47,797 nucleotides of DNA from Acanthaster planci (taxonomy: Eukaryota; Echinodermata; Asteroidea; Valvatida; Acanthasteridae): assembly GCF_001949145.1 (NCBI RefSeq), contig NW_019091798.1, positions 1 to 47,797 on the forward strand. Direction: 5' to 3'. The notes under the pieces were generated by a model. The model had not been told where the DNA came from. It worked only from the letters and a program-made list of their open reading frames with translations, and did no database searches. Both the position numbers and the translations under genes were made by a program. Shown here in pieces: positions 1-12,219 of this stretch (positions are counted from its first letter, which is position 1; each line of letters starts with the position of its first letter).

Positions 1-978
1 GAGTACTTGTCAAAGGATGCACCTTTAATGTCATATGAGGTCAATGTTTGCTTAAAGCACTTCCTTTCCAAGATATCTGCAAGGTTTGAACCCAATTAAA
101 CGTATACTTCAGGAGATGTAGCGTATTAAACAGTGCCCCTTTAATGTCACGTGACTTCTCATTTGATGACGTAATAATCATATAAGGTCAATATTCGTTT
201 CAATCACTTCAGTTTCAACATATCTGCACGGTTTGAACCTTTGGACGTATACTTCTGAAGATTTAGCGTTTTAAAAAGTGTCCCTTTAATGTCACATGAC
301 TTATTGTTTGATGACGTCATCATTAAATGAGCTCAATATTTGCCGTAAGCACTTCCTTTTCAAGACATAAGTAAGGTTTCAACCCAGCACTAACACCAAC
401 AGACTAATACCGCTGAAAAAACTTAATACCTATCATCATTTTAACAATAAACACACATCCGGTTTCAACCGGAATGAAGGGTCACGTGATTTTTACCCAC
501 ACGAGACGAATTGAAGGCCCAATTTTACTCTGGCACTTGGCCCTAAATGAATGTCGGGGGAAGCCACGGTTTATTTTAAAATTAACGGAATATTTAAATA
601 TTTAAAATTTAATAATAAATCACTTGATAACGTCATCATGAGGTAATTATTTTAGTATCATCTTTGCCCTAACGTCTTTCCTTGGTGTATATTTGACGAC
701 GATCGAAGGTAGCTGAGTAACCAAAATGATGCCTTAAAAACGTGTAAAAACTTAACGGGCCGAAACAAATATTGAAAAATCAGTAATAAATTCATCTTAT
801 TGGTTAATGACGTCATTGTTCTAGGACCGTCTATGCATAAGGGTTGTTCATTGACATACGTTTCATGAACATCCAAAGCTGCTATGGGACCAAAGTCGTG
901 GGTAGAAAAAAACATGCACAAAACAAAGGGGATTTGGGTCATCAGAAGAAGAAGAAGAAGAAGAAGAAGAAGAAACTA

Positions 979-1012
979 GAGGTCTGACGGTTGTTAAAAC
1001 AACCGCAAGCTG
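979..1012 (+). repeat. Hairpin of repeat copy A (after ctagaggt)
   Basis: After a GAA-rich tract and the words 'aaactagaggt', an inverted repeat pairs 988-995 (cggttgtt) with 998-1005 (aacaaccg). It is followed by 'caagctg'. The stem sequence differs from sister copies while the pairing is kept. Confidence 0.7.
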
Positions 1013-1201
1013 TTTCAGGATTTTTTTGAAAAAAAAATAGACTATTAGACTATGAAAATAGCCGAACGAACACTAAACATTATCATTTCATGAATGTCAT
1101 TCAGACTGACAAGAGAACCAAACACTGGCTCTTGATAAACATCAACAAAATCTAAAGTGCAAAGTGAAGTATTCAAAAATTAAGAAAAAAAGGAGAGAAT
1201 A

Positions 1202-1223
1202 CCGTGGTTGTGGACAACCACGG
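1202..1223 (+). repeat. Hairpin of repeat copy B
   Basis: A perfect 10-bp stem pairs 1202-1211 (ccgtggttgt) with 1214-1223 (acaaccacgg), with two bases between. It follows an A-rich tract and is followed by 'agctgct', the same relative position as copy A. Confidence 0.75.
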
Positions 1224-2116
1224 AGCTGCTACGGTTTCAAACGGTTTAAAAAAAATCATAGTATAAACTTGTTAGATAATGCCAAGAGTGGAAATACAGC
1301 AATGGAAAGTTTATTATCCATGTCATTTAGATACATGTCACATGATTTATCATCTAACGATACCAGCATCAGAAGTCAATTTCCATCGCCAACCCTTACC
1401 TTTCTAGCTATCTGCGAAAACATGCACTTTTAATGTCGTGTGACCTCTCCCAACATGACGTCATAATGACATGATGTCCATTCTGGTCTTAAACCCTACC
1501 CCTTGAGCTATACAAGAAGTTTCAACCAAATTGGGCATGTTAATTCACGAGATATAGCACTTTAAAGAGAGTCCCCTTAATTTCACGTGACTTGCCAGCT
1601 GATGACGTCATTATGAGAACTTGTACATGAACCCTTTCTAGCTTATGGCCTTGTTGTGTGCCCCTAACACGAACTCAGTCTATCGATAACAGTGCCAAAA
1701 CATTCTTCATGTTGAAAAACATGTAAAAGACCTAAATGTGTGTGCAAAATTTAAAATTTAAAATTTGAAAATATCACATGATGACTTCATCATGACAACT
1801 ATGGTTTTGGACTATCCTTAATTAACTATCGGAAGGTTTGGTAAGTATGAAGTCAATCAGATCTTCTGAACAATAGCAGTATTGAAGTAAAACGATAATT
1901 GAGAAAAAAAACGTGTACAAACCTATGGGAAAAAATTTAAACATTAAAAATTCAATAATAAATCACGAGATGACATCATGACGAATTTCTTCTAGGACCT
2001 ACTTGATATGAATATCAAAAGGTCTACTAATTTTAAAATCATTAAGATGAATAAAACTATCAAAGTCCCATGTCACAAAAAAGAGGCTGAAAAAGGAGAA
2101 GAAAAAAATAGATGTG

Positions 2117-2134
2117 GTGTTTGTGAACAAACAC
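2117..2134 (+). repeat. Hairpin of repeat copy C
   Basis: An 8-bp stem pairs gtgtttgt (2117-2124) with acaaacac (2127-2134). It follows an A-rich 'ggagaagaaaaaaatag' tract and precedes 'aggctg'. The same stem appears in inverted orientation at 22906-22923. Confidence 0.75.
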
Positions 2135-4211
2135 AGGCTGAGTTGGCTGTTTTAGTCAAATCGTATTATAAAAGAAGAATATTTACAAAATGAATTTGAC
2201 ATGATGTTACAGTTTCATGGAATACAGCTGATTAGCCAAAATATTGGCTATATATCTGTGTAGGAAGTCAGTTTGAAAGAAAAACCAAAATCATTAATAA
2301 ATTCATCGATGTCATCATGACATCATTTCTACTGTATCATGTCACCATTTGAGTCCATCCTCGATGCAAGTATAATGAAAAAAAGAGAAAATATCTTTTA
2401 AAGGTTGCACATTCCATCCTGATCAGACGTAAATGCAATGGATAACTTCTAATGGCACGTGACCTGTCACAGGATGTCATCATCATCACATGAGATCAAT
2501 ATTGCTTTTCAGTTACATGCAAAGTTACAACACGATTGGACGTGTACTTCAGGAGATAAAGAACTTTAAAGATGGTACCTATAGTGTCACGTGACATGTC
2601 ACGTGATATCATCACCATCACACCAGGTCAACAGTCCTCTAAAACACATCGTCCTGAAGTTATCTGCAAGGTTTCAACCCTATTGCATTGTATTTCAAGA
2701 AAAACGGGCCATTAAAGAGTGCACCCTTAAAGTCACGTGACTTGTTAAGTGATGTTATCATCAAAACATGAGGTCACCTCTCCTCTCGAACACTTGGCTT
2801 TAAAGTTATATACAAAGTTTCAACACAATCAGACATGTACTTTAGAAGTTATAGTGCTTTAAAGATTGCACCTTTAATGCCACGTGACATGTCACATGAT
2901 ATATCGTTACAACATTGAACTAGTTCTGAGGCCCCTCTTTGCTTCACGATCTTCCTTCAGTGTAAGTTCCATGCGTATATGCTATTTCACAGGAAAAATA
3001 AACTTTGAAATCTATGCGCAAAGTCTTTGGAGGAAAAACGTGTGCAAAGTCTAAGGGCAGATATTAATCATTCAAAAATCAATAATACACAAACTAATGA
3101 CGTCATCATTGCAATCAAAATACCTACTTTATGTGTTAGCTTGGGTCTATCCTTGATGCAACTGACATAAAGATCGAACTTCATTTTGTGACTAATATCG
3201 TTCCTTGAAATCTGTGTGCAAATGGGACGTACACTCGTTTGCAGAAACACTTCTCCTTTTACTTCATGTCACGTGATTTGTGCTTAAACTGAACATTTTT
3301 TATGAAATATTACTTCATATTCGGCTTCTTAGGTGTCCTTCAAATCAAATAACAGAGCATAGAGTACCCGACTTCTCTTTCGTTAAAGTAATCTTGCGCT
3401 GAAGTAAAGGACTACTGGTTCACTTGTGTTTATTAGAAAAACATGTACAAAACTTAAAGGGGAAAAATTAAATATTGTAAAAATGATATAAAATAAGATG
3501 AGGACGTCATCATGAGGTCATCCCTTTACAATAAATCTTGCATCAGGGTCTTTGTTGGCTATCACTTTGGCAATGATCAAACATCTTTAATCAGACTCTT
3601 ATGCGTATTTCAAATCAGTAAGAGAGCGTTAAGTACCCGATTTCTCTTTTGTTCTTATAGTATATCTTGAGCCGAAGTTAAAGACTACTCGTTCACTTGT
3701 GTTGAGTAGAAAAAGTCTACAAAACCTATGACGAAAAATTAAATATTCAAAAATCAATATAAAATAAGGTGATGGCCTCATCCTTTCGCAATAAATCTTG
3801 CATCAAGGCCTTTGTTGGCTATCACTTTGGGAACGATCAAACATTGCAAACGTACCAAAATTGTGGCTCGGAAACGTGTACAAAGTCAACGGGCTAGAAA
3901 CACATGTGCAGGAAAACTGCTCCTTTAATGCCATGCCACGTGATTTTTGCCTAAACTGGAAAAAATATAAAACATTTGTTTGAAAATATGACTCTTGGGT
4001 ATTTTTGCAATCGAACGTCAGGGAAAATTTAGTCTGGTCTCTCTTTCGTTCTGGTAATAATTCTCGGTCGACTCGGAAGTTGAGAACTTCTCAAGCAATT
4101 GTGTGTACAAACCCTATAGCGAAAAATTGAAGCTAAGGTACAGTCTTAATGCAATCTATGGTTCAATATAGGACAGTTTGTTGTAAATTAAGAACCCCAG
4201 GCAGGTGTTAC

Positions 4212-4229
4212 CGTTATTGTGCAATAACG
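4212..4229. repeat. Perfect 18-bp palindrome
   Basis: The sequence cgttattg, tg, caataacg forms a perfect inverted repeat inside a stretch that does not match the flanking repeat consensus ('ccccaggcaggtgttac...cctcatagcctg'). It may mark a small inserted element. Nothing else is seen. Confidence 0.6.
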
Positions 4230-4476
4230 CCCTCATAGCCTGATATAGCACAGTCCGAAAACCTCGTGAATCTGTGTACAAAATCTATGGGAAAAATTAC
4301 TTATTCAAAAATCAATTAAGTTATCATTGTGAATTTCTTATAGGACCGTCCTTGGTTAATTGTTCAACTACCTGCCGAGTTTGAAGTCTGTCTGATTTTC
4401 GTAACTGCCAAAGTGCTATGCCAGAAAAAAATTGACTGAATAAGGAGAAAGAAAAAAGAAAACAAGAGCTGATTTG

Positions 4477-4492
4477 TCTGTTTGACAACAGA
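4477..4492 (+). repeat. Hairpin of repeat copy D
   Basis: A 6-bp stem pairs tctgtt (4477-4482) with aacaga (4487-4492) after an A/G-rich tract, and is followed by 'acagagggctttttcgcatt'. It occupies the same position in the unit as copies A to C. Confidence 0.6.
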
Positions 4493-4929
4493 ACAGAGGG
4501 CTTTTTCGCATTCTTTTGTACTTTTGCACAACTAAGTCATCATCACATCAAGTCATTTTTCGTTTATAAAACCTCCATTTCAAGTTATCTGCAAAGTTTC
4601 AACCAGAAAGAACATATGCTTCAGGAGATATAGGGCCTTAAGGAGTGCACCTCTAATGTCATTATCACATGAGGTCAATTTTCAATTTTCCTCTAAAGCA
4701 CTCCCTTTTCAAGATATCTACAAGATTAGAACCCGATAGGACAGCTACTTCAGGAGATACAGGGCCTGAAAGAGTGCCTTTTTAATGTCACATTACTTGT
4801 CTCCTGATGACGTCATCACCGCACGAGGTCAAGATACCTCTAAAGCACTCTGTTCTTAAGATACCTGCAAGATTTAAACCAGATCGGATATGTACTTCAG
4901 GAGACATAGAGCCTTAAAGGGTGTATTTT

Positions 4930-7490
4930 CTATCGACATTGTTTTGCTAAGTCCACTTTCATTTGCATATTCATAAATATGCATTAACACTCTAAAAAAA
5001 CAAAATTCTTTAATTATATCTAACATCACAATAATTGATTGCACATTTAAGATTTTCCGTGTACAAAATTTAAGAAAGAGAGTGCAGGACCACTATAGGT
5101 GACATCTTTTGCACTATCCTGGACTTTTTGGTGCAAAAACTGAATTTCACTTTTGTAACTGTGACTAGAAAGCTGTACTCTATGATAAACACTCTGAAAC
5201 CACTATTACCCTCAACTGGCTTACACTGTGTAAGGTCTGTAAGTTAAGGGTCCGGTGATGTCATTGACTTCTTCACCTGTCGTGTTTGGGGTTCACGACT
5301 TACTGGAGTTCTTTCGTTTAGGACGGTTCAAAACACATATAGATATGTACGACGTGCGCTGTCTAATCGAAAGCAACCGAAAACAACTGAACCATTCAGT
5401 AGTGTACCAGTCCAATCAAATGTTAGTGCTTGAATTGATTAGGCATACACATGTATACATATTCAATTTACGTGAGACTCAAATGCAGTAATAATGCATG
5501 CAACAGGAAAGCGTTGACAGTTTCTTAATAGCGGCACATATCACGCATGTTGAGCACATGTCCCAGATACTGAGTGGAATCGTCGTTTGAAGCAGGAAAA
5601 AAACTATGAGCAAAGTCTTAATGTGTTGCATCTTTACGTTGCAAACACGCTGCTGTGGCACAGTTGATTTTGAGTTCTGTGTCAAACGTAGTGCTTATGC
5701 TTTGTCGAATTCATTTCATTTACATATTGTAAAGTTGCCATACAGTCTGAACTTGCGTCAGGCCCATAATTGAAGACGTGCAGTAGCTTGTTCAGGTTTT
5801 GGGTCCGGGGTAATGTTTTCCCTAAAACTGTACGTTCCGTCTTTTGGTCCCGTTTGTAAAGGTACTTCCTCTTTTTTTGCCCCCCGGCTAGAAAGTGGTA
5901 CTGTTTAAAAGGTGTGGCACCAAATTCTAAAGCAACGTCTTAATATATATTAATATACAATCAAGCAATCAGCAATGTGTATTTGGGGCATATTTTCAAA
6001 CATTTCTTTGATATATTTAATGTAGCCAATGCATATTATTCTTCCTATAAAGGGGTTTAACTTTTCATAGGATCCGGCAAGCACAATGATTCAGTCTGTG
6101 AATTCGACATTTGAAAGTAAAGACTGCGAAACAAATTTATATAAATTAACTTTATTTCAGCATCTTGGTTTCTTTTCTTTAATATTGTACTTTACTTCTG
6201 TGAATGCTGTAAAGTAATTTAGAATATCACAAAGAATTAAAGCAAAGAAACTAATCGTCGTTTTCCCGTAATGGCCGTCCAATCGACGGTTCATTAATAA
6301 ACGAATGACGAGGAGAACGGTGCATCTTAATATCAATGAACATCGACGGTTCAAGGTTTTAAGGAAAAGGAATTCACAGCTTGAAAAAAGGATGTCGACA
6401 AACAGACGTTGCAATTGGCAACTTTTAAAACCTTTTGAATTGAGCCTCTCCTTTTATCCGCCCAAATTTGAGGGATTCCTAAATTGCATGAAATTCAACG
6501 ACCAATAAAGTACAATAATGTTTTTTTGAATGTATAAATAGTTGGTCGTATAGTTACAAGGGGGTAGGAATGTATTATGATCAAAGCCGTGGTGGGTTTT
6601 TAAGGGGGCAATTTTGTATTTTGGTGTCAAAGGTTGGCTAATATAACAGGAGGAAACATTCCTTATGGCCCAAGAAAACATAGAGGAAAAGTCACTAATA
6701 TGTGCTTCCAAGTACTATTTTTTTGTAGAAGATTGTACAGCGAGGGAACTGGGAAAGGCAAACTAAAAGTGCAGCTTCACAGAAACACCCGGCACAAATT
6801 GCCTAACGAATTCCAAAGGAAGGCCGGTTTTTCATCCTGGCTGACGCCAGGGGAAAACGGAACAATAAAAATCAAAGTGCAGTAGAAAGCTCAATGAATG
6901 AAAAGCTAAAATGGGATTCAATTCTGAAAGGCCTACACTGAAAATCACACCTCTGTGGGCTGCAATCTTCAACATGGGTTGTCATGCCGCGTGCTCTTGC
7001 CTTTCCTCTTAAATATCCCGCATAGCTCACGCCATTGTTTATGTAATACGACCAATGACGTCATTACTTAGCTCCCTCTACGTGACTTGCATGCTTCATG
7101 CCCTAATACTGAAGCTGCACGGAACACACTAGGCCATTAGTATAGGCCGCAACTGGAAAATGCACAAGACTGTGTGCACTTCTAAGCGGCTAAAACATTG
7201 TACACTCATTTTTTTTTATGCTGGGCTCAGAACTTTCTCAGTTCTGTGAAAGTTCATTAAATATACAACATTCCACTTCGTAACGCGCATACTGGATTGG
7301 ACACGTTCTGAATAGGAGGTCTCTATTGTATTTCCTGAATTTTGATTGGATAATGATCGTCAACGATCAAACGCACGTACCAACGGTATAAAACGAAAGA
7401 ACACTTAAACGTCCCACGCACATCAGGTGTCAGCCATATTTTTTAAGCAAACAAAGAGTACAATCCAGGCAAAATTAACAAAATTTGACT
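4930..7490. other. Unassigned AT-rich stretch
   Basis: Apart from one TGACGTCA near 7057, this stretch lacks the repeat words that dominate on either side. Open frames of 61-85 codons occur on both strands (for example 5255-5491 plus, 6634-6885 plus, 6157-6414 minus) but show no recognisable domain, signal peptide or splice pattern. They overlap one another, so I do not call a gene. Confidence 0.5.
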
Positions 7491-9447
7491 TTACCATAAT
7501 GTCGTTATGAAAAAACTGATGTCCACGGTGACTAGATCAGTATATGATTTGAAGAATATTCTAACTGACCGAATATTGAAAATGTATTAATAAATCACTT
7601 GATGACGTCGTATTTATGGATGTAACTTTGATGACAATCAGATATTGCTAAGTTACCAAAATAGTGCCTGGAAAACGTGTTCAAAATCAATGGGCTGAAA
7701 TGAATATTGAAAAATCAATAGTAAATCACATGATGACGTCAACATGACGTAAATATTCACGTATTGTCGAAACTTTAAGGTGAGTGCTTGGTGCAACTTT
7801 GATAACGATCAAATACTGCTAAGTTACCAAAACAGTGCCTCAAAAAAAAGAAAAATCAGTAATAACTCACTTCAAAGGTCATCGTGAGGTCATGCTTCTA
7901 AGACCAACTGAGCATAAGGGTTCTTCATTGGTATAAGTTTGATGAAGATCCAAAGTTGCAAAAGCACTAAAGTGGCGGCGACAAAAACGTATACAAAACA
8001 AAAATGGGCTTTTTAGCAGGAGAAGAAGCAAAAATAAAAAAGAACAAAAAGAATGCCTTTTTGAAAAATTGCCAAGAAAGCCAAAAAATTTTTACGGAAG
8101 CAATAGCTGCTTCGGCAGTACACTGAAGCAGCTAAATAGTTGATGACTTTATCATGACGGCATAGATTAAGCCAAAAGTTTTTATCAAGGTTTTGGTTGG
8201 CTGTAACTTTAATGATGACCAAACATCTCAAAATTACCTAAATGGTTGGTTCAGAACGTATATAAAGTCAATGGGCTGAAGTAAATATTGAAAAATCAAT
8301 AATAAATCACAAGATGACGTCATCATGACGTTATTTATTTAGTATAATTTTTGTATCAAGGTCTTTGTTTGCTATTACTTTCATAGTGATCAAACATCGC
8401 CAAAGTTTCAAAATAGTGGCTGAAATGTGAGCAAAGTCGATGGGCTGAAAACACCTGTGCAAAGGAGCTGCTCCTCTAAGATGATGTCAAATGATTTGCG
8501 TTTAAACTGAAAGAAAATTATGAAATATTATTTGATATTCGGACTCTTTGGTATATTTATAATCGAAAAAAAGACAAAAAAACACGATTTTTCTTTCGTT
8601 CTCAAAGTAATCCTCAGCCGAAGTTCAGGACTACTCTCATTAAGATCGATAATATTGCGTAGTAGAAAAACGTGTACAAAACGTATGGGAAAATACTGCA
8701 GCTTTAATATTATGTAACGTGATGACCTAACGGGGCTTCAAGTGCACACTGAAGGAAATAAGTCAGATTGACCAGAGTGACGAAGAAAGACTTTTGAAAA
8801 AGTGTACAAAACCTATATAGAAAGCTACAACTTTAATCTCATGTCACGTGACCCCTGACAACGTCATCATGAAATCGTTTTGTATAAGATCTATGCTTTC
8901 ATATGTTTCCTTGGTATAACTCTCATAAAGGATCAAACATTACTAAGTAATCATCCTACTAGTGCCTTGAAAACTGTATACAAATTGAAAGGAAAAAAAT
9001 TAAATATCCAAAAAGTAATAATAAATGAAAGGATGATGTCACCTCGACGTCATCATTTTGGTATCATGTTGCTATAACAGTTATTCCTTGGTGTAACTTA
9101 ACTAACAATTAACAATTGCTTAGTGACCCTAACAGTGCCTTGAAAACTGTGGACATTGTGAATGGGAAAAATATCAAATATTCAAAAATCAATAACAAAT
9201 CGGTCGATGACGTAGTGACGTCATCATTTTGTTTTCAAGTTGGCATTGGGGTCAATCTTTGATGTAACTTCGTTGACCTTTGAATTATGTTAAATGACCA
9301 AAAATGGTGATTGGAGAGTCTCGGAAAATAATTATTCAAAAACCAATAATAAATAAATTGATGACGTCATCTTTCTGAATTTCTTCTAGGACCATTCTTG
9401 GACAATCATCAAACTATCCTCCATGTTTGAAGTCGTTCTGATTTTTT
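7490..9447 (+). repeat. CRE/E-box repeat array, continued
   Basis: The 'attgaaaaatcaataataaatca(c/a)atgatgacgtca' block recurs at roughly 7580, 7710, 8300, 9010, 9200 and 9350, interleaved with 'aaaacgtgtacaaa' blocks. A further hairpin (agctgcttc 8105-8113 with gaagcagct 8125-8133) lies in the expected place after an A-rich tract. The array stops where the DIRS-like element begins, inside an A-rich tract near 9490. Confidence 0.75.
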
Positions 9448-10940
9448 TACCTGCCAAAGAGTACTGGTAGAAACAGTTGTCTGAAAAAGGAGGGGAAAAA
9501 GAAAAAAAGACGAACGAGTACAATAGCTTTTTCGGCAGGTTCATCAGCCAGTTCATTGCTTACCCCGGGAATGTGTACTGCTTGTGAAGTAAGATTGTAC
9601 TTCGAACATTCCAACACCAATAAACGGATAAGATGCATTGACATGGAACACTTGGCCGACTGATTATTAATCATTTGAACCACGGTCAAATTGTCCGACC
9701 GAAACTTAACTTCATGATAGGCCATAAGGGGGCCCCAACACATTACGGCAATGACAATAGGATACAGCTCTAGAAATGCAATCGAGGCTGGAGATAACTC
9801 CTGTGGCCACCACCCTTGAAATAACTTCCCCTGAAAATATGCCCCATAACCCAACGAAGCCGCAGCGTCTGTAAAAAGTTCAAGAGCATAAATGCTCTTG
9901 AATTTTTTACGGATTCCCATTCCTGATCCAAAATAGGAGTAACCCCATTAAACTCTCGTAGGAATGTCAGCCACATGTCGAGGTGAAGTTTCGCTCCCCG
10001 TGTTAAGCGGATTCTCTGGTGCAGGAGCCTGACACCCCGTGTTAATGCAATAAGACGCCGGATAAAAGCATGCCCTGGAACAACAGCCCTACATACAAAG
10101 ATTAGGGAACCGATGAGGGACTGTAGTTTTATGAGGGTGCATTTTGATCTGTCAAGCAGAGCGCAGATCTGACCACTGATTGCCATCACTTTCTCACGTG
10201 GGACTCGCACTTGTTTATCAACTGTATCAATTTCGAACCCAAGGTAAGTAATGACCTGCGTTGGGCCTTCTGTTTTCTCTTGAGCGACAGGGACCCCAGC
10301 GCATTGCTCACGGTTGGAAAATTGTTCAAGCAACCCTGGCACTCGTCTTTTGTGGCAGCCACAAAGAGAAAGTCGTCCATACAATGAGTGACACCGCCTC
10401 CCTGTGTCATGAGACGCACACGGGATTCAAGGAACGTGCTGAACTTTTCAAAGAGTGCACATGAAATGGAGCACCCCATCGGCAAGCATTTGTCATAGTA
10501 AAAGTGGTCCTCGAACTGAAAGCCTAATAACTCTTGATCGCTCGGGGAAACTGGTAAAAGCCGAAAAGCAGACTTGATATCAGATTTGGCCAAATATGCA
10601 CCCTTCCCCGCCTTCAAGACCATATGTACTGCCACGTCAAAAGATGCGTAATTCACCTTGCACTGCTCAGGACTGATAAAGTCCTTGATAGAAGTGCCGT
10701 GCGGAAATGATAAATGGTGAATTAAGCGATACGAGCCTGGGTCTTTCTTAGGTACGAGACCAATCGGAGAGCATTGTAGATTCTTAAGTAGGCGCGTTGG
10801 GAAGGGCCAGCAATGCGGTCGGCTTGAATTTCTTTAGCAAGTTTTTCTCTAACAATCAGGGGTTTTGATGAACCCGAGGCCCACTGAAACCCAAGGAAAA
10901 TCCCACTGAAAAACCCTCACTCAGTATCTGTCGATCTACA
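9447..10940 (-). pseudogene. DIRS/Ngaro-like retroelement pol: reverse transcriptase and RNase H, broken
   Basis: Three overlapping minus-strand reading blocks (10656-10186, 10384-9770, 9920-9447), with a further N-terminal block up to about 10940, read as one decayed polymerase. Visible marks are an upstream 'VREKLAKEI' block and 'LVPKKDPG', the first RT catalytic Asp in 'AKSDIKSAFRLLP', 'DKCLPMGCSI..FEKFSTFL', and the second RT Asp pair in 'HCMDDFLF' (Cys where Tyr or Leu is usual). An RNase H block follows with 'FTDAA', 'LELYP', 'SDN' and 'GVSNELAD'. This order and wording are typical of the tyrosine-recombinase (DIRS-type) retroelement polymerase. Blocks are in different frames, so frameshifts have destroyed the gene. 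I see no recombinase downstream: the sequence runs back into the flanking repeat near 9490. Class is well supported, subfamily is not. Confidence 0.85.
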
Positions 10941-10965
10941 GTGTTATCGTACAACTCTAACCAGT

Positions 10966-11990
10966 TCAGTAACACGGGTACATTAATTGGAGTTGGTGAG
11001 TACGAAAATGGGGCTTACCGGCAGCAGCCGGTCGCGCATTCTTTGGGATACTCGCGTCTGCGCTTTGTGCAACGCCTGTCACGGCTGCGAGGTTCACATC
11101 ACGCCCGTGATTGGAGAATCCCTGTTTCTTCGGCCCTTTTTGACCCCATTGCTGGTTACGCGTTTGGCTACCATCGAATCGGCACACGTGCGAACCGTGG
11201 CCTGACCGTGTACACTTGGCTCACTGATGCTGGTACTTACAGCCAAAGTATTTACAACCGCCCGGGCTATTAAAAGTAAAACACATCCGACTACTTCCAC
11301 GCGGAGTGGCAACTATCTAAGTGGTGTTGCTGGCTGAGCAAACGGCAGACGCCCCCACAGTTAACCACAACTCTGGATCCAACTCAGCCCATGATTGATC
11401 GGGTTGCGTGGCCTGCCGAAGACAAAACTGTTCGTCATACAATTGCCACCACCACGCCCAGTGAAGGTGCTGCTGGTACCTCCGTCATCGCCGCTGTAGG
11501 TACTGACGGTGGCGAGCGACTGGAGTCGTTGACATCTCCCTGTCCACGTTGAGTCACCGTTGCGGCTGTGTGCCGGCGTGCAGCTCCCCATACAACTGCG
11601 GGAGCCCGGGATCCCCGCCGAGCTTTCTTACTGGGCCGAGCGCCGTCCTGTAGACGAGCAGGGGCGGATGTCCGTGGTCGTGGCATTCTGTGGGCTGCCC
11701 CCTGTCACCTGTGACCAGCGGTCACCTGTTGTGTGGAATCCCAACGCTGTCGTCCGCGTAGGCCTGACAGAGCCGTTCGAGGTTGCAAAATTCTGCGATG
11801 AGTTACGTTCTCTTTAAGTCCTCAACAGTTGACGGACAATACAGGGCCTCGCTCGTAGAAACTTCACTACGACCGATTTATAAAGGTAAGGTAAAATCCA
11901 CGTGGTTTGATCGCTCGAAGCTGCGACGAAATTGGCTGGCGAAGCATGCTGCTGATCAGCTCACTTGCATAGACCAAATAAACCCGTGGA
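10966..11990 (-). pseudogene. DIRS-like gag remnant with zinc-knuckle region
   Basis: Upstream (on the minus strand) of the polymerase lies GC-richer sequence that reads in fragments as a gag-like protein. One block (about 11460-11360) contains 'YDEQFCLRQATQPDQSWAEL', the wording of the core seen in gag of this retroelement class. A downstream block (about 11270-11188) has clustered Cys/His: CKYFGCKYQH, then after a stop KCTRSGHGSHVC. An Arg/Ala/Pro-rich N-terminal frame (11686-11435) may be the start. At least one stop and several frame changes separate the blocks. The locus is not functional. Confidence 0.65.
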
Positions 11991-12171
11991 GCTGAATGGT
12001 CAATGAATTTGGCGGGCTGCCCCCGCAATGATTGGAAATCTCTGGATCTTCGTTCTGGCTCATTGCTCCACCCCATTTTGCCTAGACGCTACTATTACAC
12101 GACAGGCGCCCTTGGAATTTCAACACACAATCTACACTCAACACAAGCAGGTTTTCTTTTTTCCTAGAGTA

Positions 12172-12205
12172 TAATGAATTTTATCGCTAAGGTTGATAAA
12201 ATGTC
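12172..12205 (+). repeat. 34-bp segment repeated at 41476
   Basis: Bases 12172-12205 match 41476-41509 with four substitutions ('attttatcgctaaggt' is shared exactly). Meaning unknown. It lies just upstream of the Penelope-like fragment. Confidence 0.5.
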
Positions 12206-12219
12206 TTAATCGAAAACTA

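Larger units (their letters stand above)
1..4930 (+). repeat. Diverged array of CRE/E-box palindrome repeat, forward orientation
   Basis: This stretch is filled with diverged copies of recurring blocks. One block reads approximately 'cctttaatgtcacgtgac', then 'tgatgacgtcatca', then 'catgaggtcaatat', then 'aagcacttcc...gatatctgcaaggtttcaaccc'. A second block reads approximately 'aaaacgtgtacaaa..tatggg' followed by 'attcaaaaatcaataataaatca'. Copies recur every few hundred bases, for example around 130-320, 1430-1610, 2450-2900, 3050-3300 and 4520-4930. TGACGTCA and GTCACGTGAC palindromes are the most constant words. Short open frames here look random: none has recognisable domains, and they cross repeat boundaries. 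I see no host gene. The family is unnamed to me. Confidence 0.8.

Noticed and set aside
658-9077. About twenty short open frames in the left 9 kb
   Set aside because: They cross repeat units, are not conserved between copies and carry no domain.
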